A DNA stretch of 63,151 nucleotides, taken from the NCBI GenBank assembly GCA_902805615.1, contig CADCTQ010000324.1, positions 1-63,151 on the forward strand. Direction: 5' to 3'. Position 1 is the stretch's first letter. Every line of letters begins with the position of its first letter. The DNA is from an uncultured Cytophagales bacterium. Lineage in GTDB: Bacteria; Bacteroidota; Bacteroidia; Cytophagales; 172606-1. The translations under genes were made by a program, and so were the position numbers. The notes under the pieces were generated by a model. The model was not told the origin of the DNA, did not search any database, and saw nothing but the letters and a program-made list of their open reading frames with translations. Below, piece after piece: positions 7,711 through 16,328 of the stretch.

Positions 7711-8412
7711 TTACTGGCCTGCCGAACCGGCAAGCTTGGATTTATACTTGAGGGCGTTGACGGCTTCGGCCGACTTGGGGTACTGGGTAGCCACCCGGCC
7801 GTAGGTCTCGATGGCGGCCTGGTTGTCCTTGGCCAGTTCCTGGGCCAGGCCCAGCTTCATCAGGTAGGCCGGGGTGAAAAACTCGTTGGGCTTGTAGTCG
7901 GCGGCCTTCCGGTAGAAGTTGATGGCTTCGGGCAGGTTGTTCTTCTCCATGTACGCGTCGCCGGTGAGAGCGTAGGCGCGGGCCTGGATGAGCAGGTCGT
8001 CGGAGCTGAAATCCTCGAGGTACTTAATGGCGTCGTCGAATTTGCCCTGCTTGAGGAGCGCGGCACCGGCGTAGAATTTGGCGAGTTTGCCGGCCTTGGT
8101 CATGCCGTAGTCGTCGGCAATGGCAATGAAACCTTCGTTGGCGCCGTCCCCGTTGAGGGCTTTTTGCAGCGAGTCGGCCTCGAAGTGGTACACCGCCGGG
8201 TACATGAGGTTCTGGGCTTCCTCATTCTTCGCGTTGCGGTAATAATTGAAGGCGATGAGTCCGCCCACGACCAGCAATACCGCCACGACCGCGCCGATGA
8301 GCAGGTTGCGGTTCTTCTCCAGAAAGTCTTCGCCGGCGGTCAGTTTGTCAACCAGTACGTCATTTTTCTCTACCGGTTGGGAAACCGTCGCTACAGTGTT
8401 CTTCTTAGCCAT
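7711..8412 (-). CDS. Membrane-anchored tetratricopeptide repeat protein (YfgM/TPR_21-like)
   Basis: A 233-residue protein with a short cytoplasmic N-terminus, one transmembrane helix at ~40-59 (LLIGAVVAVLLVVGGLIAF) and TPR-type helical repeats over the rest (AKFYAGAALLKQGKFDDAI, ARAYALTGDAYMEKNNLPE, GLAQELAKDNQAAIETYG). This layout matches the YfgM-like family, whose members bind the Sec translocon or periplasmic chaperones. The role here is inferred from architecture only. It is followed by ribH. A convincing Bacteroidota promoter lies 40 bp upstream. Confidence 0.85.
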   Translation of the reverse strand: MAKKNTVATVSQPVEKNDVLVDKLTAGEDFLEKNRNLLIGAVVAVLLVVGGLIAFNYYRNAKNEEAQNLMYPAVYHFEADSLQKALNGDGANEGFIAIADDYGMTKAGKLAKFYAGAALLKQGKFDDAIKYLEDFSSDDLLIQARAYALTGDAYMEKNNLPEAINFYRKAADYKPNEFFTPAYLMKLGLAQELAKDNQAAIETYGRVATQYPKSAEAVNALKYKSKLAGSAGQ

Positions 8413-8451
8413 TTAATGAGTAAAAAACTTATTGTAAAGGATTTAGAACCG

Positions 8452-8484
8452 CAAAGGTAGCGAAACATTTCGGCTCCCGCCAAA
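8452..8484 (-). promoter_or_regulatory. Promoter of the TPR gene
   Basis: On the minus strand, TTTG (8484-8481), a 21-nt spacer and TACCTTTG (8459-8452) match the Bacteroidota -33 TTTG / -7 TAnnTTTG consensus. The start codon at 8412 follows about 40 bp later. Confidence 0.55.
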
Positions 8485-8500
8485 CAAACGGGGCAGTTCT

Positions 8501-10666
8501 TCACGCACGTTCCGGGACGGTACCCATGTAATTTTCCACGGTAATTTTGCCCCCTGAGCCGAAGGCTTTTACCGCCGCGAAGGTCGCCATCGTGGTATTG
8601 ACCACCGCTTCGAAGGGCACCGGCGGCGGTCCGCCGCCCCGCAGAAACGCCAGGTACGCCTCGAACTGGGCCTTGTGCCCCTTGTCCTGCCGCCCCCGCA
8701 TGGCTGCCGCGCCGCCCTTGAAACCGTAGGCTTCGAGCTTGCGGAAGTTGTCTACCACCAGCACCCGGCCCTGGGCGTAGATTTCGATCCGTTCCTTGGG
8801 GTAAGATTTATGCCCATTGGCAAAATAATTGACCACGCCCTGCGAGCCGTCGGCGCACTTGAGCACCACCGTTACGTTGTCGGAGTTCAGCGCCGGGTGC
8901 GTGCCCAGCGCCGAAGCCAGCACCTCCGTGACCGGGCTGCCCGCCAGGTGGGCCACCAGGTCAATGAAGTGGCAGGCTTCGCCGATGATGCGCCCCCCGC
9001 CCACGGCCAGGTGCTGCGTCCAGTGACCCGCCGGAATGGCCCCCGCGTTGGCCGTGATCACGATGTTCATGGGGCCGGCCGCGGGACCGAGCAGCGCCTT
9101 GGCCTTGCGGATAAAGGGCGAAAAGCGGCGGTTGAAGCCCACCACCACCGACGTGCTGCCCTGGCGGTAGGCGGCCAGCACCCGGGTCAGTTCGTCCTCG
9201 GTGATCACCAGCGGCTTTTCCACGAACACGTGCTTGCCCGCTTGCAGGGCCTGCACCGTCATGTCGGCGTGCAGGTTGTGCTGCGTGGTGATGAGCACGG
9301 CCCGCACCCCGGGGTCGCGCAGGGCGTCTTCGTAGGCCGTGGAGCTGTAGGCGATGCCGTGCTTTTTGGCCAGGTGCGTACCGCTCACGCCCGAGGCGCT
9401 CACGATGTACTTGACGTCCGCCTTCAGCCCCGAGAGGGCCGGCAACAGGGTCATTTTGGTGAAGTTGCCCGCCCCCACGATGGCCAGCGTGGCCTCGCCC
9501 CCACCCCCGGCCCGGGCCGGCAGTTTGGCGCCGGTGCGCACGGCCGTGGCGTCGTCGGCGGCCCCCTCGTAGGTGAGCAGCGAGGCAATGGCGCTCCGGC
9601 CGCCCAGGTTCCCGTAGACGTTCGCGTAGGCGTCCAGGGCCACCTCTTCGGTGATGAGGCGCTTCACGTCGAGGCGGCCCGTGGCAATGGCGCCCAGCAC
9701 CGCCTGGAAGTTGCGGTTTTCGGTCCAGCGCACGAAGGGCAGCGGGTAGTCGTGGCCGCGCTTCTCGTAGTCGTCGTCGTAGCGGCCCGGCCCGTAGGAG
9801 CACGACACCTGGAAGGAGAGTTCTTTTTCGTAGAAGTCGGCGCGGTTGAGGTGCAGGCCCACCACGCCCACCAGCACGATGCGGCCCCGCTTGCGGCTCA
9901 TGCGGGCGGCCTGGGTGATCACCTCGTCGCCCTTGGCCGAGGCGGTAATGAGCACGGCATCGGCCCCGATGCCGTCGGTGAGGCCCAGCACGGCCTGCAC
10001 GGGGTCGGTGCCCAGCGAGAGGTCAAACGCCTCCACGCCCTTTTCGCGGGCCAGCCGCACCTTGTGGGCGTCGAAGTCGAAGCCCACCACGCGGCAGCCG
10101 TTGGCCAGCAGCAGTTCGGCCGTGATGAGGCCGATGAGGCCCAGGCCCGACACCACCACCGTTTCGCCCAGCGTGGGGGCGGCCAGCCGGATGCCCTGCA
10201 AGCCGATGGCCCCGATCACCGTGAAGGCGGCTTCGGCGTACGAGACGTTGTCGGGCACGCGGGCCACCAGGTTTTTGGGCACGCACACGAACTCGGCGTG
10301 GGGACCGTTGGAGGCCACCCGGTCGCCGGGCTTGAAGCCGGTAACGCCCTCCCCCACTTCGAGCACCTGGCCGGCGTTGCAGTAGCCCAGCGGCAGGGGT
10401 TCGCCGAGTTTGGTGAATACGGCTTCCAGCGTGGGCAGCAGGCCGTCGGTTTTCACCTTGTCGAGCACCATCTTCACCTTGTCGGGCTGCTGGCGGGCTT
10501 TTTCGATCAGGTTCGACTTACCGAACTCGACCAGCATCCGCTCCGTGCCCAGCGACACCAGCGTCCGGTGCGTCCGGATCAGTACGTGTCCCTTCCGCAC
10601 CTGCGGCCGGGGTACTTCCGCCAGGATGGTTTCGCCGGTCTGGAGGGACTGGATGAGTTGTTTCAT
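8501..10666 (-). CDS. Two-domain oxidoreductase: zinc-type alcohol dehydrogenase fused to Gfo/Idh/MocA
   Basis: A 721-residue fusion. Residues ~1-350 resemble medium-chain dehydrogenases (GYCNAGQVLEVGEGVTGFKPGDRVA; nucleotide site VVSGLGLIGLITAELL). Residues ~390-715 are a Gfo/Idh/MocA domain (LAIVGAGNFTKMTLLPAL for NAD(P); GKHVFVEKPLVIT with the family EKP motif; GGRIIGEACHFIDL). A glycine-rich linker joins them. Such fusions are known from surface-polysaccharide clusters, where they probably act on a nucleotide- or polymer-linked sugar; the substrate is unknown. It is the last gene of the polysaccharide locus, and its first 149 bp overlap the acyltransferase reading frame. Confidence 0.9.
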   Translation of the reverse strand: MKQLIQSLQTGETILAEVPRPQVRKGHVLIRTHRTLVSLGTERMLVEFGKSNLIEKARQQPDKVKMVLDKVKTDGLLPTLEAVFTKLGEPLPLGYCNAGQVLEVGEGVTGFKPGDRVASNGPHAEFVCVPKNLVARVPDNVSYAEAAFTVIGAIGLQGIRLAAPTLGETVVVSGLGLIGLITAELLLANGCRVVGFDFDAHKVRLAREKGVEAFDLSLGTDPVQAVLGLTDGIGADAVLITASAKGDEVITQAARMSRKRGRIVLVGVVGLHLNRADFYEKELSFQVSCSYGPGRYDDDYEKRGHDYPLPFVRWTENRNFQAVLGAIATGRLDVKRLITEEVALDAYANVYGNLGGRSAIASLLTYEGAADDATAVRTGAKLPARAGGGGEATLAIVGAGNFTKMTLLPALSGLKADVKYIVSASGVSGTHLAKKHGIAYSSTAYEDALRDPGVRAVLITTQHNLHADMTVQALQAGKHVFVEKPLVITEDELTRVLAAYRQGSTSVVVGFNRRFSPFIRKAKALLGPAAGPMNIVITANAGAIPAGHWTQHLAVGGGRIIGEACHFIDLVAHLAGSPVTEVLASALGTHPALNSDNVTVVLKCADGSQGVVNYFANGHKSYPKERIEIYAQGRVLVVDNFRKLEAYGFKGGAAAMRGRQDKGHKAQFEAYLAFLRGGGPPPVPFEAVVNTTMATFAAVKAFGSGGKITVENYMGTVPERA

Positions 10667-11732
10667 GCGCGGGAATAAACTTTTTCTTTAATCGGATGAA
10701 TCGCTTTTCAACGTACGTCCAGGACAGGTAGCCCAGCGTAAGGGAGGCAAGTATAGCCAATATCCAGTAACTCACCCGGCCCGTCCAGCCCACTTCCACC
10801 AGGGTATTGACCACCAGCATGTGGTAGATGTACACGCCGTACGACACGTCCACGCCGCGGAGGAGCTTTTCGCTGAGGGTGGGGAAGGAAAAGGCCACCG
10901 AAAACACGGTGAACGCCAGCAGCACCAGGGCCGCCAGGGCGTACAGGCTGGGCTCGAAGGGCTCCCCGAACAGTTGCAGCCGCCCCGAAAACACCGCCAT
11001 GCAGGCCGCGTACCCGGCCAGCCACCACCCGCACTTGCCCCGGATGAGCGGGTAGAGCCGGGGAAAATACGCGTAGAACAGGATGCCGGCCAGGAAGTTG
11101 AAAAAGTACGGCAGCAGGCTCACGCCCAGCAGTTTGTTGGCAAACGTGTCGGGGCTCGTTTCCAGGTGCACGAAGGCCAGCCACGAGGCCACGCCCAGGC
11201 CGGTCAGCACCAGGTTCCGCACGGCCGGGCCAACCAGGGCGCCCAGTCCGCCCAGGAGCAGCGGCACGGCCAGGTAAAACTGAAGCTCCACGGTGATCGT
11301 CCACAGGCTGCCGTTGGGCGTGCCCACGCCGAAGCCGCGCAGGAAGTCGGGGGTGTAGAACTGCACGAAGGAAACCTGGCCCAGCACCCACGCCCAGAAC
11401 GACGGCCGGCCCAGGGCGGCCCCGCCCAGGAACCCGAAGAGGGCCAGCAGCCCGAGGGTCACGAGGAGGCTGGCCCACAGGCCGGGATAGATCCGCAGGA
11501 GGCGCTTGCGGAAGAACGTCCCGGCGTCGGGGCTGTTGTCGTACGACATGGCGATGAGGAAGCCGCTGATGAGGAAAAACACCGGCACCCCCGGAAAATA
11601 CACCATCACCTGCCGCAGTCCGTCGAACCAGGGCGTGGGCGGCACCCGCAGGTGTCCCTGGCCGTGGAGCACGACTACCTGCAGGGCGGCCAGCAGGCGG
11701 ATGAGGTCGAAGTTGTTGGTTCTGGAGATCAA
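10518..11732 (-). CDS. Acyltransferase 3 family membrane protein
   Basis: Integral membrane O-acyltransferase, probably adding acetyl groups to the polysaccharide. The domain begins at NNFDLIRLLAALQVVVLHG, with the catalytic-type His in VVLHG, then a PVFFLISGFLIAMSY segment and about ten hydrophobic helices. I start at TTG (11732), which overlaps the upstream TGA as TTGA and gives 404 residues. An ATG at 11810 is open but lies inside the previous gene. The C-terminal ~50 residues, rich in Pro/Gly/Ala, are encoded inside the next gene, and the family homology appears to end near VEKRFIRLKKK. That tail may reflect loss of the original stop codon. Confidence 0.85.
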   Translation of the reverse strand: MISRTNNFDLIRLLAALQVVVLHGQGHLRVPPTPWFDGLRQVMVYFPGVPVFFLISGFLIAMSYDNSPDAGTFFRKRLLRIYPGLWASLLVTLGLLALFGFLGGAALGRPSFWAWVLGQVSFVQFYTPDFLRGFGVGTPNGSLWTITVELQFYLAVPLLLGGLGALVGPAVRNLVLTGLGVASWLAFVHLETSPDTFANKLLGVSLLPYFFNFLAGILFYAYFPRLYPLIRGKCGWWLAGYAACMAVFSGRLQLFGEPFEPSLYALAALVLLAFTVFSVAFSFPTLSEKLLRGVDVSYGVYIYHMLVVNTLVEVGWTGRVSYWILAILASLTLGYLSWTYVEKRFIRLKKKFIPAHETTHPVPPDRRNHPGGSTPAAGAEGTRTDPDAPDAGVAGHGADAGRVR

Positions 11733-13009
11733 CGGAATACGGGGGGATACGGGCCCTGCACAATCACGCCGGCACCGGGCACCGGCGGGGCCGGCAGGGG
11801 TACCTGCCACGACCGCACGTGCAGATAGTAAAACAGGAACGTCATCCAGGGAAAGAACAGGAACTGGCCGGCGTTGAGGTTTGATTCAAAAAAAGGAATG
11901 ATCACGAACGTAGGGAAAAATATGAACTTTCGCGCGTCGAGCGCCACGTACAGGATGATGCTGTTGAGCACGAGGAACACCAGGAAGAAAGCAAACGAGA
12001 AAAAGCCGGTGGTGATGAACAGTTCCAGGTACGAGTTGTGCGAAGGCAGGTCAATGGCGATGCCGCGGTAGTGGTTGATGCCCTCCCGGAAGTTGTCGTA
12101 CCCGAAGCCGGTGATGAGCAGCCAGGGTTGCCCGGCCATGGTTTCGAGGGCGATCCCGGCCATCTCGAAGCGCGACTCGCCCTTTTCGAGTTGCTGCTCC
12201 GACTTCTTGATGCGGTTGTTGAGCGCCGAGTCGGGGTCGGCCAGCATGGTGTAGGTGGCCCCCATCACCCCGATGAAAATGAGCAGTTTGGCCGCCACGC
12301 CCATGCGTTTGCTGTTGACCACCAGCACCAGCACCGACACCACCAGGCACAGGTAGCTGCTGCGCGAACCGGTGGCCAGCAGGGTCAGCAGCGCCAGCCC
12401 GATCACGCCGACCAGGAAGAACCGGTACTTTTTGCCCGGCCCGAAATTGTTGGCGACGTCCACGGCCAGCACGAACGACACCACGGCCGCCCACCCCAGC
12501 ACGTTGGAAAAATAGCCGCTGATGATCTTGCCGTAAATGTTGCGGTTGACCAGCGGGTTGGCGTACAGGAACATCAGGGCCAGCGGGTAGAGGTACGCCA
12601 GGCTGAAGAGCAGCAGCAGCTTTTTGCGGGCCGTCTCTTTGTCGTATTTGCGGAACAGGTACACCACGAAGTAGTTGATGTACACCAGGAAGGGCAGCCA
12701 CGCGGCAATGCGGCCGGCACTCTTGAGGAAGTTGACGCTGAAGGCCAGCACGAGCAGGTTCACCAGGATGAACACCCACAGCACCCAGCTTTTGGTGCCC
12801 CGGAACACGAACCGGTAGGCGCCGGGCCGGGCGAAGAGGGTCACCAGCGCCAGGGCCACCAGCCCCAGGCGGCCCAGCTTCACGGCCTGGAACGCCGCGT
12901 CGCGCAGCCCGTAGCCGACCACCACCAGGAATGCGTTCAGGAAGAACAGCACCAGGTGCAGGTCGTAGCGGCCGGTGGCCGGGTCCTTAAACGCGTTTTT
13001 TACCCACAT
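11729..13009 (-). CDS. O-antigen ligase/polymerase-like membrane protein
   Basis: A 426-residue multi-pass membrane protein of the WaaL/Wzy (O-antigen ligase) superfamily. It has about ten hydrophobic helices and a large periplasmic loop before the motif DLPSHNSYLELFITTGFF, the histidine-containing loop typical of the family. GSRSSYLCLVVSVLVLV is also family-like. Because the locus has an ABC exporter, which normally goes with cytoplasmic polymerisation, a ligase role is more likely than a Wzy polymerase, but sequence alone does not decide it. I chose MWVKNAFKDP; it overlaps the upstream glycosyltransferase stop by 10 bp. Confidence 0.85.
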   Translation of the reverse strand: MWVKNAFKDPATGRYDLHLVLFFLNAFLVVVGYGLRDAAFQAVKLGRLGLVALALVTLFARPGAYRFVFRGTKSWVLWVFILVNLLVLAFSVNFLKSAGRIAAWLPFLVYINYFVVYLFRKYDKETARKKLLLLFSLAYLYPLALMFLYANPLVNRNIYGKIISGYFSNVLGWAAVVSFVLAVDVANNFGPGKKYRFFLVGVIGLALLTLLATGSRSSYLCLVVSVLVLVVNSKRMGVAAKLLIFIGVMGATYTMLADPDSALNNRIKKSEQQLEKGESRFEMAGIALETMAGQPWLLITGFGYDNFREGINHYRGIAIDLPSHNSYLELFITTGFFSFAFFLVFLVLNSIILYVALDARKFIFFPTFVIIPFFESNLNAGQFLFFPWMTFLFYYLHVRSWQVPLPAPPVPGAGVIVQGPYPPVFR

Positions 13010-14130
13010 GCTTCCCCCAGGATGGTCAAAAAGGTACGGAACATCTCTTCCTTCGAAAAACGGCCGATGAATTTTTTTCCGTTTGCCGCCCGGGCCAGCC
13101 GCTCCGCTTCGTCGGCGATGCACGCCCGGAGGGCCGCGGCCAGGTCGTCGGCGTCCCCCGGCTCGGTGAGCCAGCCGTTGTTGCCCCCGTCGAGCACTTC
13201 GGGGATGCCGCCCGTGCGCGAACTGACCACCGGGATGCCGCAGGCCAGGGCTTCGATGTTGGCAACGCCGAAGGCTTCGGTGGCCGAAGGCACGCAGAAC
13301 AGGTCGCAGGTCTGCAGGTACCGGTACACCACCGGCTGCGGCTGCGGCCCCAGGTAGTCGAGCTGCACGTTGGCGACGCCCGCGGCCAGGGACCGCACGT
13401 GGGCTTCAAATTGCTTTTCGGGGCCGATCACGGCCAGCGTAAAGGGGCACGGCGCCAGCTTGCCCAGCGCCTGCACGAGCACGGCCAGGTTGCCCACGCG
13501 GTAGTCGGCTTTCACGAACAACACCTTGACCGGCCGGCCGAAGGCCCGCCCGGGCTGCCAGGTGGTTTCCTGCAAGGAGATGGCTTTGTAGAGCCGCTTT
13601 ACCTTTTCGGGCGGCAGCCCGTACGCCGCCGTCACCCGCCGCCGCAGGTAGTCGGAGTTGGTGATGATCAGCCGGTGGCGCCGGGCGGCGGCTTTTTCGA
13701 GCATCCGGAAGAAGAACTGCTTGAGCCACCAGCGGTCGGGGCGGAACGCGGCCAGCGAGGCGGTCAGGTTTTTTTCGTCGTTGATCATGCCCACGGTGGG
13801 CTTGGGCGACACCAGGGAGGCGTACAGGCCGGTGAAGGCGTTGTTGTACACGAGTACGTCGAAGGGAAACTGCCGGGCAATCTCCCGCACGCGCCGGTAG
13901 TACTGGAACATCCGCAGCACCTGGCCCAGCGGCTTCAGGGGGCGGGGAATGCGCAGTTGTACCCGGTACACGTGCGGCAGGCCGGGCAGCCGCGCCGGGG
14001 TCACGTCTTCGGTGAGGATGCGGACCTGGTGCTCCGGGTACAGCGCGTTGATCTCGCCGATGAGGTTGGCGAACTTGGCCGGCCCGTTGGTGACCTGCTC
14101 GAAGGCGTTGGTGCAGAAGAGGATCTTCAT
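13000..14130 (-). CDS. Glycosyltransferase family 4 (GT-B)
   Basis: A 376-residue retaining GT-B transferase, presumably adding a sugar to the lipid-linked glycan on the cytoplasmic face. The N-terminal Rossmann domain opens with MKILFCTNAFEQVTNGPAKF. The C-terminal domain has the nucleotide-sugar motif PSATEAFGVANIEALACG with the EX7E pair at 285 and 293, then GIPVVSSRTGGIPEVL. The start overlaps the upstream gene's stop (ATGA type), indicating translational coupling. Donor and acceptor are unknown. Confidence 0.93.
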   Translation of the reverse strand: MKILFCTNAFEQVTNGPAKFANLIGEINALYPEHQVRILTEDVTPARLPGLPHVYRVQLRIPRPLKPLGQVLRMFQYYRRVREIARQFPFDVLVYNNAFTGLYASLVSPKPTVGMINDEKNLTASLAAFRPDRWWLKQFFFRMLEKAAARRHRLIITNSDYLRRRVTAAYGLPPEKVKRLYKAISLQETTWQPGRAFGRPVKVLFVKADYRVGNLAVLVQALGKLAPCPFTLAVIGPEKQFEAHVRSLAAGVANVQLDYLGPQPQPVVYRYLQTCDLFCVPSATEAFGVANIEALACGIPVVSSRTGGIPEVLDGGNNGWLTEPGDADDLAAALRACIADEAERLARAANGKKFIGRFSKEEMFRTFLTILGEACG

Positions 14131-15164
14131 GGGGTGTGGGCGGCCAGGAGTTTAGGGGCGACGGCCTCCCAGGTGTACGCGTTGCGCAGGGGCTCGGGAA
14201 AGGCAAATTCGCTTTTGCGGCGCAGCAGCTCTGGCGCCAGGCCGGCGGCCGGCGCGTAGAACGAATCCATCACGTAACCCAGCCGGTTCTCTTCCACCCA
14301 CCGGGCAATCTTGACTTCGCGGTTGATGACCACGGGCGTACCGGCCTGGATGGCGTCGTAGATCTTGTTGGGGCTGGCGTTGATGTTGTTCTCGTTGATG
14401 GGTTCGTAGAGCGAGAGGATGTAGTCGCACCCGGCCGCCACCCGCATGGACTCCTGCTGGGTGATCACGCCCAGGAACTCCACGCCGGGGTGCCCGGAGA
14501 GCTGCCGGGTGGGCTCGTCGTACACCCAGCCGGCCATTTTCACCCGCACGCCCGGGTGGGTTTCGAGCAGCCCCTGCAAGAGGGCCGTGCCGCGGCTCAG
14601 GCTCATGGAGCCGTTGTAGAAGATGGTCAGTTCGCCCGCCCGCCCCGGTTTGGGGACCGGTTGGCTGAACTTGTAGGGGTAGTTTTCCACCACCACCGCC
14701 TTCGGCCGGTAGCGGGCCGGCAGCAGGCCGTGCCGGTTGGCGTCGGTGACGATCAGCACCCGGGGCAACCCGTAGGCGAGCCGCTGGAGCCAGCCCAGTT
14801 GCCGGCGCACCCGCAGGAAGATCGAGTCGAACACGTCGAGCACCACGCGGCGGCGGACGGGGTAGAGCAGCGGGTAGAAGAGCAGCACCAGTTGTTCGTT
14901 GATCACGTGCACCGACGCGTACCGGCGGCCCAGCAGGCGGCCCGCCACGCGCAGCCAGAACCGCAGGAAGGTCAGCGGCTGCTTGTGGTGCCCCCGGACG
15001 AGGGTGAACGTGCGGCAGTGGCCGGCCGCGAACGACCGGTCGGTGCCCCGCCCGATGCCCACGTAGTGCACGTCGAACTGCGTCGCCAGGGTGGTGACTT
15101 CCTTGTTGATGCGCGTATCGGAGCCGTCGTTGAGGCAGATGTACAATAGATCAGGCTTCGGCAT
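14127..15164 (-). CDS. GT-B type glycosyltransferase
   Basis: 345 residues starting at MPKPDLLYICLNDGSDTRIN. This start overlaps the wecB stop by 14 bp and removes 17 upstream codons that do not look conserved. GT-B features include YNGSMSLSRGTALLQGLLE (start of the second domain) and NASPNKIYDAIQAGTPVV, the donor-binding region. It lacks the classical EX7E pair, with NINASPNK in its place. It is related to glycosyltransferases of polysaccharide clusters with unknown specificity. Confidence 0.85.
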   Translation of the reverse strand: MPKPDLLYICLNDGSDTRINKEVTTLATQFDVHYVGIGRGTDRSFAAGHCRTFTLVRGHHKQPLTFLRFWLRVAGRLLGRRYASVHVINEQLVLLFYPLLYPVRRRVVLDVFDSIFLRVRRQLGWLQRLAYGLPRVLIVTDANRHGLLPARYRPKAVVVENYPYKFSQPVPKPGRAGELTIFYNGSMSLSRGTALLQGLLETHPGVRVKMAGWVYDEPTRQLSGHPGVEFLGVITQQESMRVAAGCDYILSLYEPINENNINASPNKIYDAIQAGTPVVINREVKIARWVEENRLGYVMDSFYAPAAGLAPELLRRKSEFAFPEPLRNAYTWEAVAPKLLAAHTP

Positions 15165-16311
15165 GACCCGCAAAACTACCAAACTTCTCGCGGAGAAACG
15201 CAACGATCCGTTCACCCGCGCGGCCGTCGCCGTAAGGATTTACCGCTTCGGCCATGCGGCGGTAGCGGCTTTCGTCTTCCAGCAGTTCGGCCACGCCCCG
15301 CACGATGTTGTCGCGGTTGGCGCCCACCAGCCGCACGGTGCCCGCCGCCACGGCTTCGGGCCGTTCGGTGGTGTCGCGCATCACCAGCACGGGCTTGCCC
15401 AGGCCGGGGGCCTCCTCCTGGATGCCCCCCGAGTCGGTGAGCACCAGCCAGGCGTTCTTCATCAGGAAGATGAAATCTTCGTAGGAAAGGGCCTCGGTGA
15501 GGTGGATGTTGGGGTAGTGGCCGATGATCTCGTACACGGGCTTCTGCACGTTGGGGTTGAGGTGCACCGGGTACACCACGTGGAGGTGCGGGTACCGGGC
15601 GGCCAGGTCGGCCAGGGCCCGGCAGATTTCCACGAACCCCTGGCCGAAGTTTTCGCGCCGGTGCCCGGTCACGAGCAGAATCCGGGCTTTTTCGCGCACC
15701 AGGTGCGCCAGGGGCGTGTCGCGCCACGGCGCGGAAAACCCCGTGACCCGGCCGGCGGTTTCGAGCAGCGCGTCAATCACGGTATTGCCCGTCTGGAGGA
15801 TGTTTCCGGCCGGTACGCCTTCGGCCAGCAGGGTGGCTACGTTGCCCCGGGTGGGGGCAAAATGGTACGTGGCGAGCCGGGAAGTCATCACGCGGTTGGC
15901 TTCTTCGGGAAAGGGGGCTTGCAGGTTGCCCGTCCGCAACCCCGCTTCCACGTGCCCCACGGGAATGCCGGCGTAGAAGGCGGCCAGCGCCGTGGCGAAG
16001 CTGGTGGTGGTATCGCCGTGCACCAGCACCAGGTCGGGCCTGGCGCTTTTGAACACGTCGCGCAGCCCCAGCAGCACCCGGCTGGTGATGTCGGACAAAT
16101 CCTGCCCGGGCTGCATGATGTTGAGGTCCACGTCGGGCCGCAGGCCGAAGAAGTGCAGCACCTGGTCGAGCAGTTGCCGGTGCTGCCCGGTCACGCAGAG
16201 GGTGTGGCGAAAGTCCGGGGTCTGGTCCAATTGCCGCACCAGCACGGCCATTTTGATGGCTTCCGGGCGGGTACCGAACACGGAGAGAATGTTGCTGCGT
16301 TGTTGATTCAT
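15151..16311 (-). CDS. wecB: UDP-N-acetylglucosamine 2-epimerase (non-hydrolysing)
   Basis: Interconverts UDP-GlcNAc and UDP-ManNAc, supplying ManNAc or its derivatives to surface glycans. 386 residues, normal length. Motifs: SVFGTRPEAIKMAVLV near the N-terminus, VHGDTTTSFATALAAFY, GHVEAGLRTGN, and C-terminal TDSGGIQEEAPGLGKPVLVM with ERPEAVAAGTVRLVG. No UDP-ManNAc dehydrogenase (wecC) is in the window, so it is open whether ManNAc is oxidised further. It lies between two glycosyltransferases in the minus-strand locus. Confidence 0.95.
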   Translation of the reverse strand: MNQQRSNILSVFGTRPEAIKMAVLVRQLDQTPDFRHTLCVTGQHRQLLDQVLHFFGLRPDVDLNIMQPGQDLSDITSRVLLGLRDVFKSARPDLVLVHGDTTTSFATALAAFYAGIPVGHVEAGLRTGNLQAPFPEEANRVMTSRLATYHFAPTRGNVATLLAEGVPAGNILQTGNTVIDALLETAGRVTGFSAPWRDTPLAHLVREKARILLVTGHRRENFGQGFVEICRALADLAARYPHLHVVYPVHLNPNVQKPVYEIIGHYPNIHLTEALSYEDFIFLMKNAWLVLTDSGGIQEEAPGLGKPVLVMRDTTERPEAVAAGTVRLVGANRDNIVRGVAELLEDESRYRRMAEAVNPYGDGRAGERIVAFLREKFGSFAGHAEA

Positions 16312-16328
16312 GGGTGAGCTTCGGGCCG

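Noticed and set aside
13010..13123. Longer start of the O-antigen ligase-like gene
   Set aside because: The added residues are Arg/Gly-rich and lie within the upstream glycosyltransferase gene; MWVKNAFKDP is a better start.
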